Source of the DNA: Oegoconia quadripuncta | Taxonomy: Eukaryota > Arthropoda > Insecta > Lepidoptera > Autostichidae | NCBI GenBank assembly: GCA_949316235.1 | Contig: OX438758.1 | Location: 18,371,694 to 18,435,693, forward strand | Length of the DNA: 64,000 nt | Direction of reading: 5' to 3' | Position numbers and translations under genes: made by a program | In this document: positions 10,235 to 21,096 of the stretch, piece by piece | How positions within the stretch are numbered: position 1 is the stretch's first letter | Layout of the letters: each line of letters begins with the position of its first letter | The notes under the pieces: generated by a model | Database searches by the model: none | What the model was told of the DNA's origin: nothing | The model's input: only the letters and a program-made list of their open reading frames with translations

Positions 10235-10372
10235 ATCCTTCCAGGGTGTTTACATCGAACCCATGCGAGCTAAACAGAGAATCGAGTAATGTGTGGTTTC
10301 AGCATGTAAAAAGAATAGACCCAACCCGTCTCTTCCGGTGGGTGTCGTAAAAGGCGACTAAGGGAATTTCAA
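10235..10372 (+). repeat. retroelement-like fragment with GTCGTAAAAGGCGACTAAGG
   Basis: The motif GGTGGGTGTCGTAAAAGGCG followed by ACTAAGGGA is one I recall from many lepidopteran repeats. No second copy in this window confirms the boundaries. Confidence 0.3.
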
Positions 10373-10388
10373 CCAAAAATGATCTATA

Positions 10389-10601
10389 CAGGGTGAAATT
10401 TAATTCGTGTAATTCCTGTTTACTGGTGATTCTAGTCCTGATTACGAACAACTTTCCAGTAGAAACCATTGCCGAATTCGATCAAAAAAATTAGACTTAC
10501 GTGTAACAAAGTTCGACTATGATTCCTTGGGGAAAGTTGTTTGTAATCTAGAGTCACCAGTCACCAGTTAATTGGAATTACACAAATTCAAATTCATCCT
10601 G
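10389..10601. mobile_element. MITE family M5
   Basis: Starts CAGGGTGAAATTTAATTCG and ends CAAATTCAAATTCATCCTG, flanked by TA on both sides (10387-10388 and 10602-10603). Internal arms are also partly complementary (CGAACAACTTTCC against GGAAAGTTGTTTG). Length 213 bp, no coding capacity, so non-autonomous; the TA duplication suggests a Tc1/mariner-type source. A better-preserved copy is at 23695-23939. Confidence 0.75.
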
Positions 10602-11204
10602 TAGATGTTCACGTTTTAACAGCAATGGCCTCACCCCTTACCATGTGTTGTTACAAATATAAAATTCTTAATGTTTGGGACACCCAAATATTAATGTTTT
10701 GGATAATATGTCTTACCACCCCATTTGGGATAAAGATCGTGACGATTTATGTATTAGCGATCGAACGCAAAAATTGTTACGCAGTACGGCGACAGACGTC
10801 AGACAAAGCAACTGACAAAGGTTATAGTGTAATGCACGCGTAACATAACAAAGACTAATCCACACTTGTCTCTATTGTTTAAAGATAAACCATTAATATG
10901 CTAATATTGATATGATAACGGAACGGATTATCATTCAAGTACGGACACCGACGCCATGGCCACCTGATAGGGTCTCGATAATAACTATCAGATTGATCTG
11001 TAATCACCTAATTGTTACTTTAGTGAATCTAGAGTTATGCTTTCCATTTTATTCTAGAACCAACTCTCAAGCGCTGACTCAAGATTCAAGTCTGTTCTAA
11101 TTTACAAATTAGTGCGATTGATATATGAATGACATTTGTCACTTGAATAAAAACTATACTAATATTTTACAGACATAGTCACCAGTAAAAAAAAAACGAT
11201 ATAT
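10602..11204. other. no gene seen
   Basis: Two short plus frames (10625-10843 and 10912-11100) have no recognised domain and no flanking splice logic. Confidence 0.3.
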
Positions 11205-11530
11205 CAAAAGAATTGTCAAAAATTCTTTATTCTGTAGGTACACGGGGTACACTCAAAATACTACGTAAAATTATACGTATTTTAAGCTACTGCTTGTTCA
11301 AGAGTCAATTTTCCCCTGAGAAGAACAAGCAAGAAACTCGAAGTGTTGCTCTTTTTTTATATATTACAAAAGGCAATTTCATTATTAATTGTGAAATAGC
11401 CTGGCATGCGAACAAGCTGGTAATCTCCAGGGATGATTATCATCTAAATAGTCAGATATTTTATAATATGCTTACGTTATAAGATTTTGTATATCAACAG
11501 GAACCTTATTGAAAAAGCGTACACATACCC
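11205..11530 (-). pseudogene. N2 jockey-like LINE 3' end
   Basis: Minus strand: the end of the ORF (compare 42300-42375: FFNKVPVDIQ and YYKISDYLDD-like residues, damaged here) is followed by the N2 3' UTR with GCAACACTTCGAGTTTCTTG, CAGTAGCTTAAAAT and GTACACGGGGTAC-type end sequence. It is 5'-truncated and has several indels. Confidence 0.65.
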
Positions 11531-12355
11531 TGTGTATGGATGACTATTATATGCATATGACTAAGTTAGTTCATAAAGACAACTATAAAGCAATCATTAT
11601 AGTTAGCGTTACAATTGAACCATGGAAAGCGCGTAGAAAGCGAGCTACCACCATAAATAGACCTCTAGTCAGTTAGCTGTTTGGAATATAACATTAGACT
11701 TGAGGAGTCAAGGTAAATTGGGAGAGTTAAGCATTTTCTATGGTGGCATCGTGGAGTAAGTCATTGATTTTTCTTTTTTATTATATTTCTAGTTAATGCT
11801 CTGCGTATAATTTAACCTATTTAATACATTATATTATTAAAAAAATAAACAAATGTTTGTGTAGGATATCAAGAGAAACACTATGTATGTTCACAGTCGT
11901 GGCTATTTATTAGAGATCAGTTGCAGAAATCATGAGACTTGCTTGTCAAGAGAAGACAGAAGAGACTGAAGCTTGAGGCTCGCTCGGATAAACATATAAC
12001 CTTTATCCAGGCTTTACGTTCGGATATGAATACCGAATACCTATGAGTTTTATATTAAACAGTTTGATTGTGGTGTATTTGTTTCATGTGTAAGCTTAGA
12101 TCCAGTGTCGCTGTTTTTAAGCAGTGTGTGTTTTGTAGCAAGTGGAAGTATATTGTCTCTGCCTACCCCTACGGGAAACAGGCGTAAATTTATGTATGTA
12201 TGTGTGTTTTGCGTAGCTATCTCACACAAACGAAATCGAATGAAAACGAAGCGATTTTGTGTAGACATATAGGTACATATTATTTATATTCTTCTTTGGA
12301 AAAAAAGTAGTATCTAATACAATGTTATAATTCTTAGAAGCTGAAATATAAAATA
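11531..12355. other. no gene; short N9 LINE relic at 12140-12200
   Basis: 12140-12200 (plus) reads SAYPYGKQA and stop, followed by TATGTATGTATGTG. I recall this as the end of the N9-type ORF2. The rest is AT-rich with nothing supported. Confidence 0.4.
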
Positions 12356-12455
12356 TACCGGATGAGTTTTTTGCCGTAAGGAAAAAATATGGCAATAACT
12401 TCTATTGCACTTACCAAATATGCCCTAGTTTTTCCTTATGGTAAAAAAACCGGTA
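12356..12455. mobile_element. miniature inverted-repeat element M6 (100 bp)
   Basis: Left end TACCGGATGAGTTTTTTGCC, right end GGTAAAAAAACCGGTA. The arms of about 38 bp (…CCGTAAGGAAAAAATATGGC against GCCCTAGTTTTTCCTTATGG) pair with several mismatches. Single copy in the window. Confidence 0.55.
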
Positions 12456-13284
12456 TATAAATGTATATGTCATACATAAATGTGTTATAACCTAATTATC
12501 TTCGAAACAGCTACATCTATTTCCATCAAACATAACTAAGAAAAGTCTCTGAAACGCCAACTTTCGATAATAAAAAACAGTCTTTAAACAGCTTCGCCGT
12601 TGACGTTACAATTACAACACGCTTTTGTATCGGGGGTAAAAATTTAACACAATTTTTACAATAAAATCAATATAGGTTTTTATTTACGTTATGCATGCTT
12701 TGTCAATCATATATCAATTGTAAAGTGCAGTCGGTAGGCCTCGAGCTTGTAACAAGATTTTTTTGCGTCGGTTATTACTTGATTGATTATTAATTGATAA
12801 TATTTTAAACAAATTTGTGACTTTTGTAATAATAGAGTTACCGTCATGGCAAAAAAAACCGCTAATTTATGGCACGTTCATTTTTAAATTCAAGCAACGT
12901 CCAGTTATTGCTCAATGTGTAAGGGTCAGTGCTGTAAAATACCGGATAAACTTCCGACATTAGTGATGTGCCAATGCTTGTTTTATTATCATTTAATACG
13001 TTTTATGACAACTGTTGTGACAGAGAGAATAATATGTCTCCACAAGTTCTGTCACAAAATTATTATTAACAGCTGATTCAGTGGAGAATTTTATTATAAT
13101 CTCAATTTGTCCGTATTTCTCGCACGATAACAACAATATATTATATTAATTACAATTATAACAACAACATAATAAGTATTATGGGTTTGTTGTCGACATT
13201 TTTGTTATTTTCTTTTATAAATCACTTCGCTAAGCTTCTGTTTTTACTCCGTCTACGTTTAAGTTACCTATTCCTTATTGTCTT
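12456..13284. other. no gene seen
   Basis: AT-rich sequence; no supported frame or repeat. Confidence 0.35.
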
Positions 13285-13330
13285 CTTACTGAAGTTTGCT
13301 GGAAGAGATCTCTTATAGAGATAAGCTTTA
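13285..13330 (+). repeat. N6 LINE 3' UTR fragment
   Basis: CTGGAAGAGATCTCTTATAG and AGATAAGC match the N6 3' UTR signature (GGAAGAGATC...GATAAG). The fragment is cut off by the SINE-A that follows. Confidence 0.5.
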
Positions 13331-13663
13331 ACCGCCTCCGTGGCTCAATGTAAACAATATTGTGTTTACGATTCGGAGGTGGCGGGTTCGATCCCCAGCG
13401 GGGTACATGTTTAAGTACTCGGTTTGGTTGTTGGTAGGGCATTTTAAATGTCCGTCTGGCTAGCTAGCACCATCTTATCTAAATCTGCCGCTAAGCAGCA
13501 ATATTAATAGCATTGTTGTGTTCCGGTTGTCAGAGATAAGATAGCCAGTCCCCCAAATGTGTTGGGGTTTCCGGCTCTGTACCTTTCCACCTTCGACCTC
13601 ATCTTCACTTAACATCAGGTGTGATTGAGGTCAAGTAAAAACTCGTTGTGCATAAAAAAAAAA
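13331..13663 (+). mobile_element. SINE-A, full length
   Basis: Begins ACCGCCTCCGTGGCTCAATG, has the B-box GGTTCGATCCC at 13386-13396, the body segments GCCGCTAAGCAGCAATATTA and CTTAACATCAGGTGTGATTG, and ends GTTGTGCAT plus A10. It landed in the N6 LINE tail. Confidence 0.9.
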
Positions 13664-13964
13664 TCTGCTCGATACACAAATGGTCTGTAAGAAACATATC
13701 TTGTAACATATGGTATCCAATTAACATGTTAAGCAATGTCTGAACAAAAGGAACACGCCGATTATCCACGCCTGTGCCCAGCGCACGCGTGGCGTGATCT
13801 CAGTCTGCCATTGGCAGAACGCAAAGTTCGATACGATTGCGTAAAACACGATTTTTTAAACTCAAACCATTCAGTAACGGCGTGAGGAATATTTGAGAAC
13901 AAGTACTGGCTTCATTTAGATGTGTGTGTGTGTCTAAGTACTTTTAAGCTTCTCCCACATATAA
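13664..13964. other. no gene; short (TG)n
   Basis: A (TG)n run lies near 13919-13933. A CpG-rich patch at 13755-13830 (CCCAGCGCACGCGTGGCGTG) has no coding support. Confidence 0.35.
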
Positions 13965-14065
13965 TTTTTTTTTATGCTAAACGGGTTAGTACTTGACCTC
14001 AATCACACCTGATGTTAAGTGAAGTTAAGTGAAGATGTGAAGGTCGAAAGTAGAAGCGTACTGAC
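13965..14065 (-). mobile_element. SINE-A 3' fragment
   Basis: Only the tail and about 90 bp of body remain. A small internal duplication repeats GTTAAGTGAA. It breaks off at GTACTGAC, exactly where MITE M3 begins. Confidence 0.8.
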
Positions 14066-14442
14066 ATTATACATGGCAAAAATATACTCAAGTGACACTA
14101 TACGTGGCATAAGCCTTCAAGTACTAAAATTTACACCCTGTTTTGTAACGTAGGCATTTTATTTTAGCACAGCGTCCGTTAACACTGAAAATACTTAATA
14201 CAAAATATTGCGAGGGCATGTCAAGATGTGTGACATGTCATTCAAAACAGGTTAAAATGATAAAAGATTATTTCCTCCTTTGCACACTAAATTTTAGTTT
14301 ACCGGTAATTCAGCTGGCATAGCTATTTTCGCTGTGCCAAAACAAAATGCCTACGATACAAAACAGGGTGTAAATTTTAGTACTTGAAGGCTTATGCCAC
14401 GTATAGTGTCACTTGAGTATATTTTTGCCACGTATAGTGTCA
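14062..14442. mobile_element. MITE family M3 (381 bp) with repeated subterminal 17-mer
   Basis: Arms of 113 bp (14062-14174 and 14330-14442) are inverted copies. Within each arm the 17-mer TGACACTATACGTGGCA occurs twice, 31 bp apart: 14062, 14093, and on the other strand 14395, 14426. A 155 bp AT-rich centre has no coding frame. A related fragment is at 16146-16172. The class cannot be fixed because no clear target duplication is seen. Confidence 0.75.
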
Positions 14443-14800
14443 ACAAAAGTTAATATTGTGATGGCGAAAATGAGTCCTAAAATTGCTCCAATACCAAATT
14501 ATACGTACACCTCCAAGTCCGACCCTGAACTGAAACCAAGTAAACCATCAATCTCGAATCACAATAGCCTTCTGCAATTATTCTAATCTTATTGTTTCGA
14601 AACGTTTTGGTTTGTTTACGCAAAAAGAGCAAACGCAATGCGTGGGCAAACCCGATATGTCCTATTACGGTAACTCTTAGAAACGGCAACGAGAAAGTAG
14701 AAAATCGTCAGATCAGAGGTCAGATATTACAAATTATAAGTAACAGACACGATCTCAAGTGAATCTACATACTTAATTGTAAATGGCATAGCTTCGTTTC
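14443..14800. other. no gene seen
   Basis: A 70-codon minus frame (14477-14689) has no recognised domain. Confidence 0.3.
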
Positions 14801-15120
14801 ATCAAATCAAAAATGCTTTATTTTGTAAGTACACACGGTACATCTAAAATAGTCAGATTTTACATTTTTTAAAGCTACTGCTTGTTCAAAAGGCAATTTT
14901 CCCCTGAGAAGAACAAGCAAGAAACTCGAGAGGTTGCTCTTTTTTAAAAAGAAGGTTTTTAATTACAAAATTATTAATTATTATTTTATATTATAATATT
15001 TCATTATTAAATTGTGAAGTAGCCTGGTTATGCGAACGGGCTGGTTATGTCCATGAATGTTTATCATCTAAATAATCTGATATTTTATAATATGCTTTCT
15101 TCATAAGCTTCTGTTTTATA
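14801..15120 (-). pseudogene. N2 jockey-like LINE 3' end
   Basis: Minus strand: end of ORF with AYYKISDYLDDKH-like residues, stop, then the 3' UTR with GCAACCTCTCGAGTTTCTTG and the terminal GTACTTACAAAATAAAGC and TTTTTGATTTGAT tail. This belongs to the same subfamily as 41985-42780. Confidence 0.7.
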
Positions 15121-15508
15121 GAATCTTCTGCGCATCTATGTTTTCTCGGCGCTATAAAGTCATTATGTAGAGTCCATTTAGAATCTTAGTTATAGAAGTT
15201 TTAATCAAGTAATAATCCGTAAAATACACGACATTGTAGTCATGTCAGAATCAATGGAAAGCTTAAGCATTATGCTCGAAGACCTCAATAGATACAAATA
15301 AGTGGGTCTCAAAACACGGGTAAAACGAAAATTATGCCGAATGCCCGTGTCGTGGCCACACCAATACCAGTTTCCGTTCTCGAAGTAGTAGACGAGTACA
15401 TCCACCTACGACAAGGGATCTAAAGAGGCCAACCAACTCGTATCTGCTGCATACGAGTTGGAAATTTGCACAATGTCTACTCGTCCGAACGATCAAAAGT
15501 CTATCAAT
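15121..15508. other. no gene seen
   Basis: Minus frames at 15205-15405 and 15332-15532 overlap each other in different frames and show no domain. The second ends inside MITE M2. Confidence 0.3.
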
Positions 15509-15648
15509 GATGTCGATTCGGATGTACACCAACTAAACTAAAACTAGTTTTAAAGTAGTACCGTGTCTTTCTCCCTGGAACAGTACGATGCGACGGCACC
15601 ACTCCAAAACTAGTTTTAGTTTAGTTGGTGTACATCCGAATCGACATC
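15509..15648. mobile_element. MITE family M2 (140 bp), perfect 43 bp TIRs
   Basis: Left arm GATGTCGATTCGGATGTACA continuing to CTAGTTTT (15509-15551) is the exact reverse complement of the right arm ending ATCCGAATCGACATC. The 54 bp centre includes CCTGGAACAGTACGATGCGA. A lone arm lies at 22022-22066. Confidence 0.8.
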
Positions 15649-15663
15649 AATGTGTGTTAATAA

Positions 15664-15920
15664 ACGATGAATTATGGGACTGAAACGTAGTACCTCACTA
15701 TAAGCCACATAAGAAAGCTCAAGGTCTATCTAAGGTTCAACTATGAAGACGGCGATGCTCGGAGTTTCACTAAGAGATAGAATCGGGAATTAAGAAGTCA
15801 GTAGAAGGATGAAGTCAGAGCCCAAAGGACTGTAAATTCATATGTCAGAAGGCAGGACAGCGCTTGAAGAACTGATGGCAGTCGGGACATAAGATTCTGG
15901 AGTGAACACCACACACATGC
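15664..15920 (+). pseudogene. RTE-like LINE fragment, degraded
   Basis: NYGTET, then IRKLKV, then AQRTVNSYVRRQD in broken plus frames correspond to the YGaETW...QRAMER region and what follows in RTE ORF2. Several stops and indels make it older than the copy at 8651-8766. Confidence 0.5.
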
Positions 15921-16019
15921 AACCGCAAAGTGGACATTTTAATGGCGTAACAGATTCCTTTGTTAACATCCCTCAATTGTAATCAAATGTGCTGTAAAAA
16001 CCATAAAAACCACGGTTAT

Positions 16020-16115
16020 GACAAGCCTAAATTCAGCGCTATGGCAACACTCAATCCATCTGGAAAAGGTTAAAGATGATGCAGAATGACGTATTACGAA
16101 TTGATGACGTCTAGA
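16020..16115. repeat. direct duplication, copy 1
   Basis: The 96 bp from GACAAGCCTAAATTCAGCGC to GATGACGTCTAGA recur at 16389-16484 with about 6 differences. LINE and MITE fragments lie between the copies. Confidence 0.9.
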
Positions 16116-16145
16116 CAAGAGATAAGAGGAAAGAAAAAAATATTC

Positions 16146-16172
16146 AAGTGAACTATACTTGGCAAAAATATA
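16146..16172. repeat. MITE M3 terminal fragment
   Basis: TTCAAGTGAACTATACTTGG followed by CAAAAATATA matches the M3 terminal region with two changes. Confidence 0.5.
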
Positions 16173-16175
16173 ACA

Positions 16176-16366
16176 CAAACTCAAACTCAAAGCATTTTAT
16201 TTCAACGTAAGATACATGATATCATTTGTTGAATGTCAATTTAAATCTATTGGAAATAAAAATAGGGCTAAGCATTTTTCGGTAAGTCAGTATGTCCAAG
16301 CTACCACCGCTTCGGAAAGGGAAATCATCTGTGGGAAAAGAAGCGGCGCAAGTAACCCACAGGATC
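16176..16366 (-). mobile_element. non-LTR LINE 3' UTR (family N10)
   Basis: On the minus strand: CCTGTGGGTTACTTGCGCCG, CTTCTTTTCCC, a hairpin-forming segment, then TTGACATTCAACAAATGATA, TCATGTATCTTACGTTGAAA and a TTTGAGTTTGAGTTT tail. The same tail is on the plus strand at 24190-24392 and 52047-52135. No coding part is kept. Confidence 0.7.
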
Positions 16367-16388
16367 ATTTTCTTTTCTTTATACTCTA

Positions 16389-16484
16389 GACAAGACTAAA
16401 TTCAGCGCTATGGCAACACTCAATCTATCCGGAAAAGGTTAAAGATGATGCAGAATGACGTATTACGAATTGGTGACGTCTAGA
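16389..16484. repeat. direct duplication, copy 2
   Basis: Second copy of 16020-16115. It is preceded by CTCTAGACAAGA, echoing the end of copy 1 (GTCTAGACAAGA). Confidence 0.9.
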
Positions 16485-16798
16485 AGCACTTGCAATGTCA
16501 AGAGTTATTTACGTTTCTCAATTGGTTTACCGTGCCGCACAACGCTAATCTCTTTAGTACATCTAGATGTGGCTGTAGATATAGCATCTATGTCGTGTTT
16601 CTTGCGTAGCTCAAATTCTCGTACCCACTGAGTTGTGGAATCTTTGGTAAATGAGCTACTTTAATTCCATGGTCATATGGACCAATAAAACACGAAGACT
16701 GATAATTTGAAATACTAGTAGTCGTACTTCGGACGATAACAAAACCTACTAAAACTAGATGGCGTTGACTCATGACAAGCGGAACAAAAAGACCATCA
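16485..16798. other. no gene supported
   Basis: A 75-codon minus frame (16588-16815) has no recognised domain and may be a retroelement remnant. Confidence 0.25.
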
Positions 16799-16887
16799 TC
16801 TGGTATCCACAACACAAGCCTAGATGCTTACTGTGGACCTAGATGGAGCTGTGTGTTTGTACAAAGACATTTATTATTATTATTTTT
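16799..16887 (+). mobile_element. SINE-C 3' fragment
   Basis: TGGTATCCACAACACAAGCC, then ACCTAGATGG, then ACAAAGACATTTATTATTAT match the 3' part of SINE-C (compare 18127-18389). Confidence 0.6.
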
Positions 16888-16905
16888 ACGCCAGACAGTC
16901 TTCAC

Positions 16906-17128
16906 AATTTAAAAAGTGTGCTTTATATTATACAAAAAATATAGATAGCAAAGCTTGTACTATGGATACCAGAAAATGGATAAACATACATAAATGTTTA
17001 CATAAACATCCATGACTCGGAAATAAATGCTCGTAATCATCGCACAAACATTTACCCCTCGCGGGAATCGAAACCGCAACCGTTGGTGTCACAGATAGGG
17101 TCACTATCCACTACACCAATCGATCGTC
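16906..17128 (-). mobile_element. SINE-B (tRNA-like head)
   Basis: The minus strand begins GATCGATTGGTGTAGTGGAT (A-box-like TGTAGTGGATAG), has the B-box-like GGTTTCGATTCCC, GAGGGGTAAATGTTTGTGCG, GGATGTTTATGTAAACATTT and the 3' segment with GTATCCATAGTACAAGC. Other copies are at 28111, 58693 and 59290. Confidence 0.75.
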
Positions 17129-17573
17129 TAAATCAAACATATATGTCGTTGTACCCGCTTGGTGTGTTTAAATAATTATTACTTTTTATGCCAACTTACA
17201 GCGTTCGTTAGTCAATTCGTGGTAGTGTAACACGTTCAAACGCAATTAGGAATCAATTATACAAATAGTTAAAAGTTATAAATCTGAGGCGGGAAAACAT
17301 GACAGTGCGGCTTTCCAATGTAATGTTTTTTTTTTTTAGCGAGGTACTTTACGATGCACATTTCCTGTAAGTGCGAATTTAACGTTGTAGTGTGATGTTG
17401 TACTAGATGATAGAGAAAATCCAAAGATGGGAGTGTCTGTTACGGATCTTCTGAGGTTTACTCAAATTATTTGGTTAAGTGAGATCTTGAGTTCAGATTA
17501 CTTAATAAAAAAATGACTCGGAAAAAAAGAAAATTATTTATTTGTCATTTGGCTTTGGGTGTACAGATAAACG
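17129..17573. other. no gene seen
   Basis: AT-rich sequence with a T10 run near 17330; nothing supported. Confidence 0.35.
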
Positions 17574-17686
17574 TTTTTTTTTTTTCGGTTGGTACTTGAC
17601 CTCAATCACACCTGATGTTAAGTGAAGATGAGGTCGAAAGTGGAAGCGTACTGACCCGGAAACCCCAACACACTTGGGGGACTCGG
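17574..17686 (-). mobile_element. SINE-A 3' fragment
   Basis: Tail and body up to CACTTGGGGGACTCGGGGA; the tRNA-like head is missing. Confidence 0.8.
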
Positions 17687-18126
17687 GGACGTCTTTTGTA
17701 AATAAGTAAGTAGTCTAATAAAATACATAAAAAATAAAAATAAATTTTTATGCAACGATTATGTCGGACACGATAGACAATTATATTAACCCAGAATGAC
17801 TTTAAATATCACGATGTTACATTAAAAATTGCATCAAATTAATGCCATCCTACAAATATGTTATGCCAAAATACAATATTAAATAAGGCTAGGCTTCGCT
17901 ATCCAAAGAGGAAACGCACTTAAGCTCTTACGCCCTTCCGATTCAGCAAGATCTGGGACAATTTTTTTATTTATCAATGTGTATTTTATTTTTCGTGTAT
18001 TTAGTTTTCGTTTTTCTAAATATGAACAAAATTCTTTATGCACTATGTTGTATTAATTGTAAATAAATGTGTAATATTAAATAACAATACATAATAACAT
18101 GTCAATTTGACTAATTATTATAATTC
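17687..18126. other. no gene seen
   Basis: AT-rich sequence, nothing supported. Confidence 0.35.
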
Positions 18127-18389
18127 GACGATCTGTTTGGTGTAGTGGTTAGAAACTCTTGATCACTGTACCAAAAGGTCGCCGTTTCGAATTCCGCTAG
18201 GGGCAAATGTTTGTATGATGAATATGGACATGTGTACCCGAGTTATGGATGTTTTCATTTACAAAAAAAAAAATATTTATGTAGTATATCAACCATCTGG
18301 TGTAAACAAACACAAGCATATAGTTGCTTAAAGTGGAACTAGATGGCATTGTGTGCATGTCCAAGGATATTTATTTATTTATTTATTAT
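18127..18389 (+). mobile_element. SINE-C (tRNA-like head)
   Basis: Head: TTTGGTGTAGTGGTTAGAAA (A-box-like), then TTTCGAATTCCGCTAGGGGC (B-box region). Body: ATGTGTACCCGAGTTATGGA. 3' end: GGCATTGTGTGCATGTCCAA and a (TATT)n tail. Related to SINE-B in overall plan but with a different sequence. Confidence 0.75.
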
Positions 18390-19587
18390 TAATGTCAGAG
18401 TAAGAGTGCTAGAGTAAAGAGTAGGTATTCCATGCTATCAATTATTGTTTCCCTGGAAGTTCCGAAAATAGATAACTTAAAAACTTTAAATACAGTATAA
18501 ATCTAAAACAAAAGTAAGGAATTACTTCTGTCTAACTCAGGTATCGAGCAAATACCTACATACTTACTTGTATCTAAATCGCAAAACAATGTCAAAGAGC
18601 TTTACTTCTTATGTACAAAAGCTATCGAAGATAATCAAAACTGTACCATTTGTTCTTAAATGATAAAGAAACTAGGTGACATCACTTGAAGTTTACCCTT
18701 TTCAAAATAAATTTTAATAATGTCACACAAAGTATAAAATATTATACCAAAAATAATGACTATGGTCCGCTATAAATAAAAACTCTAAAATCGAATTTAA
18801 AGATCGACGCAATAAAATTACGAACGTATGTTATCTTTTTTTTCTGTAAAGTTTTTTCTATTAGAGTTTCATCAAAATCTACAAAAAAAAAAGAAAAAAT
18901 CGGGTACAGATGTACTCCTCCCCAGTTTGTCAGGTCGCAAGATGCGACGAATTGACAATCGGTTTCAGTAAGACTTGTTCATAATCCCTATTGGCACTTT
19001 ACCTAACCTATCTGATGAAGATCCCTTAAAAAAGTTATAGCACGAGATTACCATAAAATATTTTCTAAATAAAGTTTCAATAATGAAGAATCTAATGAAT
19101 TAAGGAAACAAAATTAACACATCAATGACAATTAAAGTTAGTTTGTACCAACTAATTAACTAATGAAATACCGCAAATAACTTAATGTTACCAAACAAGG
19201 AATTCCAATCGTTTTTTAATCACATCACTATTAAAATTCAAACATTCACTGGTGCTACTAAAAAGCACTTTAAAAAGTCTAGATTTTGAATTCCGATTCT
19301 CTTTTTTTAAAAATCGAACGACATTACCGCGGACCGCGATAGAAAATGGCGCGGTAACAAAACGCGTTCTCGTCACAATGGTCGCGTGAAGACTGGCCGA
19401 CTAGATTGCGTGCTATGGAAGCCTTAATAGGTAATGCGTTGGTACTGACGTTGCTTCCGATCGCTCAGTCTAGCCGTGTATTTACATAATTCGAAAAGCA
19501 AGCTGCAACGCACTTAACCAATTACACTATTAGCTCCCGATGTGTGGTTGTCGCCGTTTAAGGTGACGTTCATGCGACCAAGTAGCG
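18390..19587. other. 1.2 kb without gene; CpG-richer patch near 19320-19480
   Basis: Mostly AT-rich. 19320-19360 contains the small inverted repeat TTACCGCG...CGCGGTAA in a CpG-rich patch that is not in any repeat I see. The 62-codon minus frame at 19188-19376 has no domain. Confidence 0.35.
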
Positions 19588-19836
19588 TTGCAAAAGACAG
19601 TCTCCAGTCTTCTTATTTTTCTCATAGCCGTGAGAGAATTTGTGATCAAAATCCCTTGTAAAACTACTTTATTCTCGAAAAGCGTATACTGCAGAATTCC
19701 CCACATTTATAATAAGTTTCCAAAATTGATTAGAGAAGCGCCTGATTTACCTGTATTTAAGAGGAAACTGCATGATCTGTTGGCCCAAAAATGTTATTAC
19801 AGCTTATACGAATTCTTAGATGACAAGTCCATATAA
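19588..19836 (+). pseudogene. LINE ORF2 C-terminus (family N3) with 3' UTR to about 20028
   Basis: The real homology starts around 19640 and reads HIYNKFPKLIRE, FKRKLHDLLAQKCYYSLYEF and LDDKS, then stops. This matches the layout of N2 (YYKISDYLDDK) but in a different family. The 3' UTR continues to CAATAAATGTACTTTGACTT at 20010-20028, including a poly(A)-signal-like AATAAA. The ATG of this frame is incidental because the copy is 5'-truncated. Confidence 0.65.
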
Positions 19837-20063
19837 TTGTATTGTAACCAACATATGTAATGTATTTTATTTGACCTAAAGAAATTGTATTAATAAATTA
19901 AGTAAAGTTTTTTTTAAATTGTAACTGCTAAAATATTGTATGACTTTACGGCGGAACACAGCGCTCTAAGGATATTGTAAGACCAAATGCTACCTGTGAT
20001 TCACAATAAATGTACTTTGACTTTAGATTCAAATGCAAGACTCAACTCGTTGGAATAGAACTC

Positions 20064-20275
20064 AAAACTCAAAAACGTTTTATTTCGTAACTTATACAAA
20101 TATTTGAAAAAGTCGTGACGTTTTATTTCATCATAGCCAGAAATTTTATAATAGCCTTTGGCATATAGTTTCCATTTCATTTTGTTTTTTTTTCTTATAT
20201 TAAGTATTCGTAAATATATTGCGATGCCAATGTTAATATATTGATTTCTTCAAATTTATTCCTCAGAAATAGGAC
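20064..20275 (-). pseudogene. N2 jockey-like LINE fragment with internal deletion
   Basis: Minus strand: 20275-20204 encodes RNKFEEINILTLASQYIYE and 20190-20064 encodes KWKLYAKGYYKISGYDE followed by the CGTCACGACTTTTTCAAATA tail. The roughly 90 codons normally between these are missing. Confidence 0.65.
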
Positions 20276-20623
20276 TAGCTTTACTCAACGAAGCCAATTT
20301 TAGAGCTCGAGGCATTTTGAAGCTCTCGAGTCTTTTGATGCGGCGAGTCATGCTTAAAGTGTTGCAAATGATTATGTCTCCAGAGTTCTCCTAATAAAAC
20401 TCCTTGTCAAACTACAAGACTTGACTCGTTAGAACAGGCCTCGTTGTGATAAAAACATCGAGTTTGATGAGTGCCATTAGAGTTCGAGTCATTTTCATGC
20501 ACTTTAGTCCTTTCATGCGACGAGTCGAACGAGCTCGTGTCCGTATTGAACCTTACTTACGTCAACAATGAAACTTTTAAAAGGTGATTCATATGTTGGA
20601 ATAAATAAAAAACAGCTAAACTA
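20276..20623. other. no gene seen
   Basis: Nothing supported. Confidence 0.3.
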
Positions 20624-20808
20624 TACCACCATTTTATCTAAGTCTGCCTTACAGCAATGTTTATAGCATTGTTGCGTTCCGGTTGTCAGAGATAGGATAG
20701 CCAGTCCCCCAAATAAGATGAGGTTTCCGCGTCAGTACGCTTTCACCTTCGGCCCCATCTTCACTTAACATCAAGTGTGATTGTTAGCCCGTTGTGCATT
20801 AAAAAAAA
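20624..20808 (+). mobile_element. SINE-A 3' half
   Basis: From TACCACCATTTTATCTAAGT to TTGTGCATTA and an A-run; the tRNA-like head is missing. Confidence 0.8.
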
Positions 20809-21096
20809 CATACAAATGGCCGAATTGACAACATTCTCCTCTTTAAAGTCGGTTAAAAATTAAGATTCAAGTCTTTCGCAACACTCCGTTCGTCTGAGCG
20901 CTTAAGTCGACATTGTTTGGATCTACGCAACGCTGCGTTTTCTTTTTCTTACCATATACGACATCTAGGTCCCCAACAAATTAGGTAAGTAAAACCACGG
21001 ATTTCTCTTCTATATATCGATTCGATATCTCCCTTGTACATATCAAATGTCCCCTAAACTGGTCATCTTTGTCACATCAAACAAAGCACTAAACAT

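Noticed and set aside
16906..17128. Possible tRNA gene on the minus strand
   Set aside because: Head of SINE-B; the same body follows at 28111 and 58693.
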